From: Ferrimonas balearica
GTDB lineage: Bacteria; Pseudomonadota; Gammaproteobacteria; Enterobacterales; Shewanellaceae
Assembly: GCF_019802085.1 (NCBI RefSeq)
Contig: NZ_JAHVHV010000002.1
Coordinates: 682,001-746,000, forward strand
Direction: 5' to 3'
Length of the DNA: 64,000 nt
Shown here: positions 44,620 through 53,315 of the stretch, in pieces
How the letters are laid out: every line of letters begins with the position of its first letter
How positions within the stretch are numbered: position 1 is the stretch's first letter
Notes under the pieces: generated by a model
Databases searched by the model: none
The model's input: the letters and a program-made list of their open reading frames with translations, nothing else
What the model was told of the DNA's origin: nothing
Translations under genes and position numbers: made by a program

Positions 44620-47600
44620 AGATCTTGGCCATCCGCGGCGAGAACCTGGCCAGCCTGGCGCGCCCCTTCGACATCCCCCTGGGGGAGGGCCCCCTGGCCC
44701 AATCCGGTCTGTTCGCCATCACCGGGCCCACCGGCTCCGGCAAAAGCACCCTGCTGGATGCCCTCTGCCTGGCCCTCTATGACCAGACCCCCCGCTACAC
44801 CACAGGGCGCCAAGGGGCGGCGGTCGGGGCCCGGGGCGGGGACGACAAGTTGTGGCTCAAGAGCAACGACGTCCGCCAGATCCTCAGTCGCGGCAAGGCC
44901 GAGGGCCACGCCGAGGTGGAGTTCATCGGCATCGATGGCCAGCGTTACTGCGCCCGCTGGACGGTGCGCCGGGCTCGGGGACGGGCCGAGGGACGGATGC
45001 AGCACCAGGAGATGAGCCTGACCCACCTGGTCGACGCCAAGGTGGAGAGCGGCAAGAAAACCGAGGTGCTGGCCAGCATCGAGGCCAAGGTGGGCCTCAG
45101 CTGGGAACAGTTTCGCCGCGCGGTGCTGTTGGCCCAGGGGGAGTTTGCCGCCTTCCTCAAAGCCTCCCCGAAACAGCGCTCCGAGCTGCTGGAGCGGCTG
45201 ACCGGTACCGAGATCTACAGCCGCATCGGCGCCGCCGCCTTCGAGCGGGGGCGGGACGCCGAGCAGCAGATGAGCCGCTTGGCGGAGCGCCGGGCCCACC
45301 TGGAGCTGATGGACCCGGAGGCCCTGGCGGCCCTGGAGGCCGAACAGGCCCAGCTGGCCGCCGGACTGGCCCGGGGGCAGGCCCTGGTGGCGGACGCCGC
45401 CGCGGTGACCACCCTGGCTCAGCAGTGCCAGGGGCAGCAGGCCAAGATCGACGCGGCCATGGAGGCGGAAACCGCCCTGGCCGAACAGCAAGATGCCTTC
45501 GACGCCCTGGCGGCGGAGCTGGAGGTGTTCGACCGGGCCCAGGCGGCCCGCCCCCTCTACCAGGAGCTCAGCCAGCTGGAGGTGGCCCTGGCGGAGTCGC
45601 AGCCCCGCTTGACGCGCCTGGAGGAGGACAGCGCCCGTCAGCAGGCCGAGATTGACCGGCTGACCCAAAGGCTGCCGACCCTCACCGAGGCCCAGACCCG
45701 CTGCGACGCCCAGTGGCAGCGCTGGCAGGGGCAGCGCGGTGAAGCGGAGCAGCTGGAGCGCCAGCGCCAGGGGGTGCAAGCCGAACACGCCCAGTTGCAG
45801 ACCCAGCTGACGCCCCAGCGTCAGGCCCTCTCAAAACGACAAGCGCAACAGGCCGAACTGGCCCAGGCCCAGCAGGCCCGGGAGCAGGAGCAGCGGCAAC
45901 TGGGTGAGACCCTGAACGCCAACCGCGCCCTGGTGGCCCTGGCGGGCCAGTGGCCCCAGTGGCGCAATCGCCTGCTGGCCCTGGGCCGGGATGGCACACA
46001 GTGGCATGCCCTGCGTCAGCAGCAGCGCCAGGGACAACCGGCCCTGGCGCAGGAGCAGGCCCAGCTGGCCCAGTTTACTGAGCAGGAACAGGGCCTCGAT
46101 GCGCAGGCACAGACACTGGCGGCGCGCCTGACCCAGTGGCGAGCGCAGGAGCCGGCCCAGCCGGATCCCGAGGCGCGCACGGCCCAGGAGCAGGCCCTGC
46201 GCCAACTGCTTCGCTACCTGGAGCTGGGTGAGCGGCTGCGGCCGGCCCAGCAGCGCAGCGACGCCCTGACAGCACGGTTGGCTGAGCTTGCCGAACACCA
46301 GGCGCGTTGGGCGCCACAGCGCAGCGCGCTGGAGCAGCGGATCCAGGCGGAGCGGGCGACCCTGGCCGAAGCGCAACACCAGCACCAACAGGCCCAGGCC
46401 ACCCTGGCCCTGGAGGATTACCGGCCGCTGTTGCAGCCGGAGCAGCCCTGCCCCCTGTGCGGAGGCACGGACCACCCCTACGCGGAGCACAATCCGGCGG
46501 TCAGCGCCGTGCTGACCGGCATGCTGTCCCGGGTCGAGACACTGACCCAGGGGCTGGAATCGACCCAGGCTGAGCTGCAGCGGGGCCAGGTGCTGGCACA
46601 GCAGCAGCGGTTGCAAGCCGAACAACTGGAGGCGGAGCGCTTGGAGCTGGCCCAAGGGTTGGCCGAGGGCCGTGCCGAGCAGCACGCCCTGGAGGCCCAG
46701 CAGCCCCAATGGGCGTCGTGTTCGGTGGCCCAGCTGCAGGAGACGGCGGCGCAGTGGGAGCAGGCTCTGGGTCAGAGTCACCAGGCCCAGCAGCAGTGGC
46801 GTCAGTGGCAGCAGGGATTGAACCAGCTGCAGCAGCAGACGGAGCAGCTGCACCGGGCCCGGGCCGAGGCCCAGGAGCAGCGTCATCACTGGGCGCTGAA
46901 GGTCAAGGAGGGCGAGGAGCGCCAGGCCCGGCTGAAAACCGAGCTGGCCCGGCTGCAGGGGGCGCTGCAGGCGGAGCGGCAGGAGCTGGCAGCGGTGCTG
47001 CCGGATCTGCCCTGGTCGGCCCTGGGGCAGGAGCCCCAGGGGATGGGCGACCAGGTGGCGGAACTGGACGCCAGCGTCGCGGCGCTGGGAGAGGTCCAGA
47101 GCCGTCTGGCGGCACTGGAGACTCTGGGCCAGGAACAGGCTGAACAGGCTCAGCAACACGCCCTGGCGATGCAGGAGCTGCGGGCCAGCCTGGCGCTGAT
47201 GGAGCCCAAGCTCGAGGCGCTGACCGAGCAGGCTGAACGCCTGTCCAGCGTCCTGGCGGCGCTGTTGGAGGGGGAGACCCTGGCCGAGCGTCACCAGCGC
47301 CTGGGCGAACAGCAGGCCCAGGCCCAGGAGGCCCTGACCCAGGCCCAGGAGGCCCTGAGCCGGGCGCGCACCGAGCAGGTGGCGCTCACCACAACCCTGG
47401 AGCAGCAGCGACAGCAGCTGGCCCAGCAGCAGGATCAGCGCCGGGACAGCCTGGCCCGCTGGAGTGAACTGCTGCAATCCCTGGGGCTGGCCCAACAGCA
47501 GGTGCTGGCCCTGATGGGGCGGGATCACCAGTGGCGCCAGGCCCAGCAGCAGCGCCTGTCGGCCCATCAGCTGGCCCGGGAGGGGGCCCGCCGTGACCGC

Positions 47601-48347
47601 GAGCGGGCACAAGCGGAACTGTCGGAGCGTCAGGCCGCCCACCGCCAGGCCGACGCGGCCTGGCAGCAGCAGCTGGCCCAGAGCGAGTTCGAGGCAGCGG
47701 ACTTGTCGGCCCTCAAAGCGGCGCTGACCACCCTGGAGCGGTCCCATTTCGAGTGCCGCCACCGCCTGGCCCAGCAAAGCAGCCTGCAGCAGCAAGCCCT
47801 GGACCTGGAGGCGCAGCAGCACCAGGCGGAGGCGGACTGCCGGGTCTGGTTGCAGCTCAAAGAGGTGATCGGCTCCGCCGATGGCAGCCGATTCCGGGCT
47901 ATGGCGCAGTCTTTGACCCTGGCCCAGTTGCTGAGCCTGGCCAATGCCCAGCTGGCGGAGCTGGCCCCCCGTTACCGGTTGCAGCCCACCCCGGGCAACG
48001 GGCTGGACCTTCAGGTGGTGGACGGCGACATGGGGGAGGAGATCCGCGCCATCGAAAGCCTCTCCGGCGGGGAAACCTTCCTGGTCTCCCTGGCCCTGGC
48101 CCTGGCCCTCTCCGCCCTGACCACCGGCGGCGGACGGATCGGCTCGCTGTTCATCGATGAGGGCTTTGGCACCCTGGATCCGGACTCCTTGGAGTTGGCG
48201 CTCTCCTGCCTGGACGCCCTGCAGGCGGCGGGACGCCAGGTGGGGGTGATCTCCCATGTGCAGACCCTGGTGGAGCGGATCGGCACCCGGGTGCAGCTGA
48301 GTGCGGCAGGAGGTGGCACCAGTCAACTGCGCCTTATCGAGCGGTAA
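44616..48347 (+). CDS. sbcC: exonuclease subunit SbcC (Rad50-like ATPase)
   Basis: This 1243-residue SMC/Rad50-type ATPase is the partner of SbcD. Walker A is GPTGSGKST at residues 37-45. Very long Gln/Glu/Ala-rich coiled coils flank a zinc hook CPLC at residues 612-615. The ABC signature LSGGE is at residues 1149-1153, followed by Walker B FIDEGFGTLD. It is longer than E. coli SbcC (1048) because of extended coils. ATGA overlap with sbcD. Confidence 0.97.
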   Translation: MKILAIRGENLASLARPFDIPLGEGPLAQSGLFAITGPTGSGKSTLLDALCLALYDQTPRYTTGRQGAAVGARGGDDKLWLKSNDVRQILSRGKAEGHAEVEFIGIDGQRYCARWTVRRARGRAEGRMQHQEMSLTHLVDAKVESGKKTEVLASIEAKVGLSWEQFRRAVLLAQGEFAAFLKASPKQRSELLERLTGTEIYSRIGAAAFERGRDAEQQMSRLAERRAHLELMDPEALAALEAEQAQLAAGLARGQALVADAAAVTTLAQQCQGQQAKIDAAMEAETALAEQQDAFDALAAELEVFDRAQAARPLYQELSQLEVALAESQPRLTRLEEDSARQQAEIDRLTQRLPTLTEAQTRCDAQWQRWQGQRGEAEQLERQRQGVQAEHAQLQTQLTPQRQALSKRQAQQAELAQAQQAREQEQRQLGETLNANRALVALAGQWPQWRNRLLALGRDGTQWHALRQQQRQGQPALAQEQAQLAQFTEQEQGLDAQAQTLAARLTQWRAQEPAQPDPEARTAQEQALRQLLRYLELGERLRPAQQRSDALTARLAELAEHQARWAPQRSALEQRIQAERATLAEAQHQHQQAQATLALEDYRPLLQPEQPCPLCGGTDHPYAEHNPAVSAVLTGMLSRVETLTQGLESTQAELQRGQVLAQQQRLQAEQLEAERLELAQGLAEGRAEQHALEAQQPQWASCSVAQLQETAAQWEQALGQSHQAQQQWRQWQQGLNQLQQQTEQLHRARAEAQEQRHHWALKVKEGEERQARLKTELARLQGALQAERQELAAVLPDLPWSALGQEPQGMGDQVAELDASVAALGEVQSRLAALETLGQEQAEQAQQHALAMQELRASLALMEPKLEALTEQAERLSSVLAALLEGETLAERHQRLGEQQAQAQEALTQAQEALSRARTEQVALTTTLEQQRQQLAQQQDQRRDSLARWSELLQSLGLAQQQVLALMGRDHQWRQAQQQRLSAHQLAREGARRDRERAQAELSERQAAHRQADAAWQQQLAQSEFEAADLSALKAALTTLERSHFECRHRLAQQSSLQQQALDLEAQQHQAEADCRVWLQLKEVIGSADGSRFRAMAQSLTLAQLLSLANAQLAELAPRYRLQPTPGNGLDLQVVDGDMGEEIRAIESLSGGETFLVSLALALALSALTTGGGRIGSLFIDEGFGTLDPDSLELALSCLDALQAAGRQVGVISHVQTLVERIGTRVQLSAAGGGTSQLRLIER

Positions 48348-48402
48348 ATCTTGAGCAACCCCTTGTTAAACGGATGTTAATGCCATTGAATGTCCTTCGG
48401 CA

Positions 48403-48455
48403 TTGTCACAAAAGTGTCACGGATGTTTGACATCCAACTGTCACAAAGCCTTGGC
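48403..48455 (+). promoter_or_regulatory. PHO boxes upstream of the porin gene
   Basis: TTGTCAC-AAAA-GTGTCAC (48403-48420) is a textbook pair of 7-bp repeats with a 4-bp spacer. A second CTGTCAC (48438-48444) follows, with a weak partner CCTTGGC after another 4 bp. The porin ATG is at 48517. Confidence 0.78.
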
Positions 48456-48516
48456 ACACTTGCCGGCGTTTTCTCCTGAACCCGGAAAACATCCGTTTAA
48501 CAAGGAATTTAAAACC

Positions 48517-49455
48517 ATGTCTCTGAAACGCACTTTCCTGGCTGCCGCTGTGGCTGCCGCAACCCTGCCTGCCACCGCTGCCGCCGATGTGAACGTGTAC
48601 GGCCGCCTGAACCTGACCGCTCAGTACGCTGACCTGGGCGGCGACGACAGCGACGGCACCACCCGCGTTGCGACCCACTCCTCCCGCCTGGGTGTGAAGG
48701 GCAGCCACCAGATCTCCGAGGGCCTGGAAGCCATCTACCAGGCGGAGTTCGGTATCGATGTCACCGCAGACGATGTGTTCTCTAACCGTAACCAGTTCAT
48801 CGGCCTGAAGGGCGACTTCGGTATGACCACCATCGGTCGCCGCGACACCGCCCTCAAGCTGTCCCAGGGCAAGGTTGACCAGTTCAACGACTTCGAAGGC
48901 GATCTGAACGCCCTGTTCCGTGGCGAGAACCGCGCCTCCCAGCAGATCTCCTACGCCACCCCGACCATCGCCAACCTGTTCCGCGCCGAAGTGACCTACG
49001 TGACTGAGGATGCCAAGAGCCAGAATGGCGACAGCGGTTTCTCCGTGGCCGGTATGTTCGGTGACGCCAACTACAAGAAGCAGCCCTTCTACGCCGCCGT
49101 GGCCTACGACAGCGAAGTGCTGGGCTGGGACGTCCTGCGTGTGACCGTGGGCGGTAAGATCGCCGGCATCGAACTGGGCGCCATGTACAACGACCAGGAG
49201 CGCGTGGACAGCTCCGAGTCCTTCGACGGCTTCCTGGTTTCCGCTGCCTACAGCCTGGGCGACACCAAGCTGAAGGCCCAGTACCAGGACGCCGACGGCA
49301 GCAACAAGTTCGCCGACTCCGGTTCCGTCTACTCCGTGGGCGCCGAGCACAAGCTGTCCAAGCAGATGCGCCTGAACGCCTACTACACCGGCACCAGCTA
49401 CGACAGCGCCGACAACGACAGCGTCCTGGCTGTGGGTCTGCGTTACGACTTCTAA
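48517..49455 (+). CDS. outer-membrane porin (Gram-negative porin family)
   Basis: This is 312 residues. The signal peptide ends TAAA before DVNVYGRLNLTAQY, the usual mature start of general porins. Repeated amphipathic strands follow, a loop-3-like GDLNALFRGENRASQQISY is present, and the protein ends LAVGLRYDF with a C-terminal Phe recognised by the Bam complex. AAGGAATTT precedes the ATG at 48517. PHO boxes upstream and the phoB neighbour suggest it is a phosphate-starvation porin, analogous in role to PhoE; selectivity is not shown by sequence. Confidence 0.9.
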   Translation: MSLKRTFLAAAVAAATLPATAAADVNVYGRLNLTAQYADLGGDDSDGTTRVATHSSRLGVKGSHQISEGLEAIYQAEFGIDVTADDVFSNRNQFIGLKGDFGMTTIGRRDTALKLSQGKVDQFNDFEGDLNALFRGENRASQQISYATPTIANLFRAEVTYVTEDAKSQNGDSGFSVAGMFGDANYKKQPFYAAVAYDSEVLGWDVLRVTVGGKIAGIELGAMYNDQERVDSSESFDGFLVSAAYSLGDTKLKAQYQDADGSNKFADSGSVYSVGAEHKLSKQMRLNAYYTGTSYDSADNDSVLAVGLRYDF

Positions 49456-49473
49456 TTGCTGTGAAAAGCCGCG

Positions 49474-49502
49474 AAAAGAGGGCCCCAGGGCCCTCTTTTT
49501 TA
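49474..49502 (+). terminator. terminator of the porin gene
   Basis: The stem GAGGGCC / GGCCCTC, extended by AAAA/TTTT, is followed by a T run just after the stop codon. Confidence 0.88.
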
Positions 49503-49519
49503 TTACACTGCTTGTCAGG

Positions 49520-49553
49520 GATTCATATTTCTGTCATTTATCGGACAGATAAT
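49520..49553 (+). promoter_or_regulatory. PHO box and -10 element of phoB
   Basis: Three 11-bp-spaced repeats GATTCAT, CTGTCAT (perfect) and CGGACAG end at the -10 GATAAT (49548-49553). The arrangement closely parallels that of the E. coli phoB promoter, so phoBR should be autoactivated. Confidence 0.8.
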
Positions 49554-49591
49554 CATCCGCGAAACGTCACTCGTGGATCCAATAGCTTGTT

Positions 49592-50281
49592 ATGACTGCC
49601 AATATTCTCATCGTCGAAGACGAATCCGCCATCCGTGAAATGCTGACCTTCGTACTGGACCAGCACGGGTTTCGCACCACCAGTGCCGCGGATTACGACC
49701 AGGGCCTGTCCGCCATCAGCGAACCCTACCCGGACCTGGTGCTGCTGGACTGGATGTTGCCCGGCGGCAGCGGGATCCAGCTGGCCAAGACCCTGCGCCA
49801 GGAGGAGCACACCCGTCAGATCCCCATTATCATGCTGACCGCCCGCGGTGAGGAGGAGGATCGGGTGCGCGGCCTGGAGGTGGGCGCCGACGACTACATC
49901 ACCAAGCCCTTCTCCCCCAAGGAGCTGGTGGCCCGCATCAAGGCGGTGCTGCGCCGCTCCGCCCCCACTCGCCTGGAGGAGGCGGTGGAGGTCCAGGGCC
50001 TGCGCCTGGATCCGGTCTCCCACCGGGTGACCGTGGAGGAGAAGGGGCTGGACATGGGGCCCACCGAGTTCCGCCTGCTGCACTTCTTTATGACCCACCC
50101 GGAGCGGGTCTACAGCCGTGAGCAATTGTTGGACAACGTCTGGGGCACCAACGTCTACGTGGAAGATCGCACCGTGGACGTGCACATCCGACGCCTGCGC
50201 AAGGCGATCCAGGACACCGGCCACGATCGCCTGATCCAGACCGTTCGGGGCGCGGGTTACCGCTTCTCCACCAAGATTTAA
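49592..50281 (+). CDS. phoB: phosphate regulon response regulator PhoB
   Basis: PhoB is the DNA-binding response regulator that activates Pho genes in low phosphate. The protein is 229 residues. The receiver has acidic residues E9/D10 and phospho-acceptor D53 ([10 protein letters not shown]); the switch region [26 protein letters not shown] is normal in two parts. The C-terminal winged helix reads [13 protein letters not shown], then [14 protein letters not shown] and VRGAGYRFS. It lies 70 bp upstream of phoR. Confidence 0.98.
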   Translation: MTANILIVEDESAIREMLTFVLDQHGFRTTSAADYDQGLSAISEPYPDLVLLDWMLPGGSGIQLAKTLRQEEHTRQIPIIMLTARGEEEDRVRGLEVGADDYITKPFSPKELVARIKAVLRRSAPTRLEEAVEVQGLRLDPVSHRVTVEEKGLDMGPTEFRLLHFFMTHPERVYSREQLLDNVWGTNVYVEDRTVDVHIRRLRKAIQDTGHDRLIQTVRGAGYRFSTKI

Positions 50282-50292
50282 CTGATGAGACG

Positions 50293-50336
50293 GGATGGGG
50301 TGAGCGCGCGTCGCCGGGGCATCGAGCACCCCATCC
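50293..50336 (+). other. long-loop inverted repeat between phoB and phoR
   Basis: GGATGGGGTG (50293-50302) and CACCCCATCC (50327-50336) form a perfect 10-bp stem around a 24-nt GC-rich loop. It ends 15 bp before the phoR ATG and only just upstream of its ribosome site, with no T tract. Confidence 0.55.
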
Positions 50337-50351
50337 GGTCAGGTTGTTGTC

Positions 50352-51653
50352 ATGTTTGAGTCCTACTCCGGCGCCCGCCTGTTGCTGAAACTCGCCCTGT
50401 GGATGATCCCCTGGCTGCTGCTGGGGCTGATGGTCGACCAGGTCGCCCTGCTGCTGCTGATCGGCTCCTGGTTGCTGCTGTTCTGGCACTACCGCCACCT
50501 CAACAAACTGGCCAATTGGCTGTGGCACGATCGCCGGCTGACCCCGCCCCACGGCAGCGGCAGCTGGGAACCCATCTTCAACGGCATCTACCGCATGCAG
50601 GGCAAGAACCGGCGCCGCCGGGCCCAGCTGGCTCGACTGCTGTCCCGCTTCCGCGAGGGGGCCGAAGCCCTGCCGGACGCCACCCTGGTGCTGGGGCCCG
50701 AGGGGCAGATCCTCTGGAGTAACCAGCTGGCGGAGCACCTGCTGGGGATCCACTGGCCCCAGGACTCCGGCAACCGCATCCACAACCTGCTGCGCCACCC
50801 CCGCTTCGTCAAATACTGGAACAAACGCCGCTTCGCCGAGCCTTTGGAGCTGGTCTCCCCGGTCAACGACAGCTGGCTGCTGGAGGTGCGGATCATGGCC
50901 TACGGCGACAGCCAGCGGCTGCTGGTGGCCCGGGACGTCACCCGTCTGCGTCAGCTCGAACAGATGCGCCGGGACTTCGTGGCCAACGTCTCCCACGAGC
51001 TCAAAACCCCGCTGACGGTGCTGCAGGGCTACGTGGAGATGATGCAGATGACCAGCGATCCCGAGTCGATGCAGGGGCGTCAGTACAAGGCGATGGAGGA
51101 GCAGTCCACCCGGATGAAGACCCTCATCGATCGCCTGTTGACCCTCTCCCGCATTGAGTCGGCGGCGGATCTGGACCTGGAGCACCCGGTGGACGTGCCG
51201 GCCCTGATGGGCACCATCCGCCAGGAGGGGGAGACCCTGGCCGGGGGCAGCCACACCCTGGTGTTCGACATCGATCCCGAGCTCAAGGTGTACGGCGACG
51301 AGATGCAACTGCACAGCGCCTGCGCCAACCTGGTGCAGAACGCCATCCGCTACACTCCCGCCGGCGGTGAGGTGCGGGTCAGCTGGCAGCGCCAGGGCGA
51401 CAGGGCCCGGTTCGAGGTGGCGGACCAGGGGGAGGGGATCTCGCCGGAGCACCTGCCCCGGCTGACCGAACGCTTCTACCGGGTCGACAAGGCCCGCTCC
51501 CGGGACACCGGTGGCAGCGGCCTGGGGCTGGCCATCGTCAAGCACGCGCTGAACCACCACAACAGCCAGCTGGAGATCCAGTCCGTGGCCGGGCAGGGCA
51601 GCCGCTTCGCCTTCGAACTCCCCGCCGCCCTGGTGGTGCAGCGGGCCGGTTAA
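50352..51653 (+). CDS. phoR: phosphate regulon sensor kinase PhoR
   Basis: This is 433 residues. Two closely spaced N-terminal membrane segments lie near residues 10-45 (LLLKLALWMIPWLLLGLM...LLIGSWLLLFW). A PAS domain follows (DATLVLGPEGQILWSNQLAEHLLG), then the H-box FVANVSHELKTPLTVLQGY with phospho-accepting H215. The ATPase has N box NLVQNAIRYTP, G1 VADQGEGI, F and G2 GGSGLGLAIVKHAL. It senses phosphate through the Pst transporter and phosphorylates PhoB. Confidence 0.97.
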   Translation: MFESYSGARLLLKLALWMIPWLLLGLMVDQVALLLLIGSWLLLFWHYRHLNKLANWLWHDRRLTPPHGSGSWEPIFNGIYRMQGKNRRRRAQLARLLSRFREGAEALPDATLVLGPEGQILWSNQLAEHLLGIHWPQDSGNRIHNLLRHPRFVKYWNKRRFAEPLELVSPVNDSWLLEVRIMAYGDSQRLLVARDVTRLRQLEQMRRDFVANVSHELKTPLTVLQGYVEMMQMTSDPESMQGRQYKAMEEQSTRMKTLIDRLLTLSRIESAADLDLEHPVDVPALMGTIRQEGETLAGGSHTLVFDIDPELKVYGDEMQLHSACANLVQNAIRYTPAGGEVRVSWQRQGDRARFEVADQGEGISPEHLPRLTERFYRVDKARSRDTGGSGLGLAIVKHALNHHNSQLEIQSVAGQGSRFAFELPAALVVQRAG

Positions 51654-51683
51654 CGGATTGTTGTTAACCTGTTGGCCATCGAA

Positions 51684-51717
51684 ATGTCACATAATTGTCA
51701 TCTCGGCTGCGGATACT
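51684..51717 (+). promoter_or_regulatory. PHO box and -10 element of pstS
   Basis: ATGTCAC-ATAA-TTGTCAT (51684-51701) is followed 10 bp later by GATACT (51712-51717), the standard PhoB-dependent promoter layout. The pstS ATG is at 51764. Confidence 0.8.
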
Positions 51718-51763
51718 GCCTGTGCAAACCTTGACCAGATCCTGGATGAACCTGGAGATTCCC

Positions 51764-52735
51764 ATGAAAATCAAACACCTCGTTGGTGCCCTGAGCCTCG
51801 CCGCTGCCAGCCTGGTCAGCGCCTCCGCCACGGCCGCCATTGATCCCGCCCTGCCCGATTATCAGAAAACCAGCGGGGTCTCCGGCAATCTCTCCTCCGT
51901 GGGCTCCGATACCCTGGCCAACATGATGACCCTGTGGGCCGAGGAGTTTCGCAACCAGTATCCCAACATCAACCCCCAGATCCAGGCTGCCGGCTCCTCC
52001 ACCGCGCCGCCGGCCCTGACCGAGGGCACCTCCCAGTTCGGCCCCATGAGCCGCAAGATGAAGCCCAACGAAGAGGAAGCCTTCGTCAAGCGCTACGGCT
52101 ACAAGCCCACCGCCATCCGTGTGGCCATCGACGCCCTGGCGGTGTTCGCCCACAAGGACAACCCCATCGAGGGGCTGACCATCGAACAGGTGGACGCCAT
52201 CTTCTCCTCCACCCTCAGGTGTGGCGGCGAGGCGGTGAACCGCTGGGGGGATCTGGGCCTGGCCGGCTCCTGGGCCAGCCGCGACATCCAGCTGTACGGT
52301 CGCAACTCCGTGTCCGGCACCTACGGCTACTTCAAGAAGAAGGCCCTGTGTAAGGGGGACTTCAAGCCCAGCGTGAACGAGCAGCCCGGCTCCGCTTCCG
52401 TGGTGCAGTCCGTGTCCACCTCCCTGAACGCCATCGGCTACTCCGGCATCGGCTACCAGACCGCCGGCGTGCGCGCCGTGCCCCTGGCCAAGTCCGGCAG
52501 CGACTTTGTCGAAGCCACCGCCGCCACCGCCGCCAGCGGTCAGTACCCCCTGAGCCGCTACCTCTACGTCTACGTGAACAAGCACCCGAACCGCCCCCTG
52601 GATCCCATGGTGGCCGAGTTCATCAAGTTCATGCTGTCCAAGCAGGGTCAGACCGTGGTGGAGAAGGACGGCTACGTGCCCCTGCCGCGCACCGTGATCG
52701 CCAAGGACCTGGCGGCCCTGGGGATCCAGCTGTAA
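51764..52735 (+). CDS. pstS: periplasmic phosphate-binding protein PstS
   Basis: This is a 323-residue substrate-binding protein of the Pst ABC transporter. The signal peptide ends ASATA before AIDPALPDY. Phosphate-contacting motifs are visible: [20 protein letters not shown], a GPMSR loop and [12 protein letters not shown]. It belongs to the PstS group common in Shewanella and Vibrio, not the E. coli-type sequence. The ATG at 51764 opens the signal peptide; the in-frame ATG at 51695 lies inside the PHO box. pstCAB is not adjacent but 7 kb downstream. Confidence 0.94.
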   Translation: MKIKHLVGALSLAAASLVSASATAAIDPALPDYQKTSGVSGNLSSVGSDTLANMMTLWAEEFRNQYPNINPQIQAAGSSTAPPALTEGTSQFGPMSRKMKPNEEEAFVKRYGYKPTAIRVAIDALAVFAHKDNPIEGLTIEQVDAIFSSTLRCGGEAVNRWGDLGLAGSWASRDIQLYGRNSVSGTYGYFKKKALCKGDFKPSVNEQPGSASVVQSVSTSLNAIGYSGIGYQTAGVRAVPLAKSGSDFVEATAATAASGQYPLSRYLYVYVNKHPNRPLDPMVAEFIKFMLSKQGQTVVEKDGYVPLPRTVIAKDLAALGIQL

Positions 52736-52775
52736 GTCGCGACGTTCCCACGAGCACATCGGGGTTCCCCCACAG

Positions 52776-52805
52776 AAAACCGCCCGTGAAAACGGGCGGT
52801 TTTTC
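52776..52805 (+). terminator. terminator of pstS
   Basis: The stem ACCGCCCGT / ACGGGCGGT with a GAAA loop is followed by TTTTTC. Confidence 0.9.
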
Positions 52806-52858
52806 TTTGTTCTCAGTACTCTGCCATGATGAAAGGCGAGCATATCAAGGAGCGCATC

Positions 52859-53314
52859 ATGGCCTACTGGCTGTTTAAGACCGAGCCGGACACCTTTTCC
52901 ATCGACACCCTGAAAGCACAGGGCACCGCCTGCTGGGAGGGGGTGCGCAATTACCAGGCCCGCAACCTGATGCGGGACGAGGTGAAACTGGGGGACTCGG
53001 TGTTCATCTACCACTCCTCCTGCAAGAACGTTGGGGTGGTCGGCATCGCCACCGTCAGCCGCGAGGCCTACCCCGACCATTTCCAGTTCGACCCCGAGAG
53101 CCCCTACTACGACCCCAAATCGGATCCGGACAACCCTCGCTGGATCATGGTGGATGTGACCTACCAGCGGCACCTGCCCCTGGTGAGCCTGGCGGCCATC
53201 AAGGCCAATCCGGCCCTGGAAGAGATGGTGCTGGTCAAGCGCAGCCGGCTCAGCATCCAGCCGGTGACCGAGGCCCAGTGGCAAGCGATCCTCACGATGG
53301 CGGAGCCGGGCTAG
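52859..53314 (+). CDS. EVE-domain protein (YTH/PUA-like fold)
   Basis: This is 151 residues. It starts MAYWLFKTEPDTFSIDTL and contains WEGVRNYQARNLMRDEVKLGD, FIYHSS and RWIMVDV, the full pattern of EVE-domain proteins (THYN1 homologues). The fold binds modified nucleobases in DNA or RNA; the role of this bacterial group is not established. AAGGAGCGCATC precedes the ATG at 52859. The next gene starts 1 bp after its stop, so they are co-transcribed. Confidence 0.93.
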   Translation: MAYWLFKTEPDTFSIDTLKAQGTACWEGVRNYQARNLMRDEVKLGDSVFIYHSSCKNVGVVGIATVSREAYPDHFQFDPESPYYDPKSDPDNPRWIMVDVTYQRHLPLVSLAAIKANPALEEMVLVKRSRLSIQPVTEAQWQAILTMAEPG

Positions 53315-53315
53315 G

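Noticed and set aside
48376-48407. Inverted repeat AATGCC...GGCATT after sbcC as a terminator
   Set aside because: The stem is 6 bp with a 14-nt loop and no T tract, and it runs into the porin PHO box. Too weak to call.
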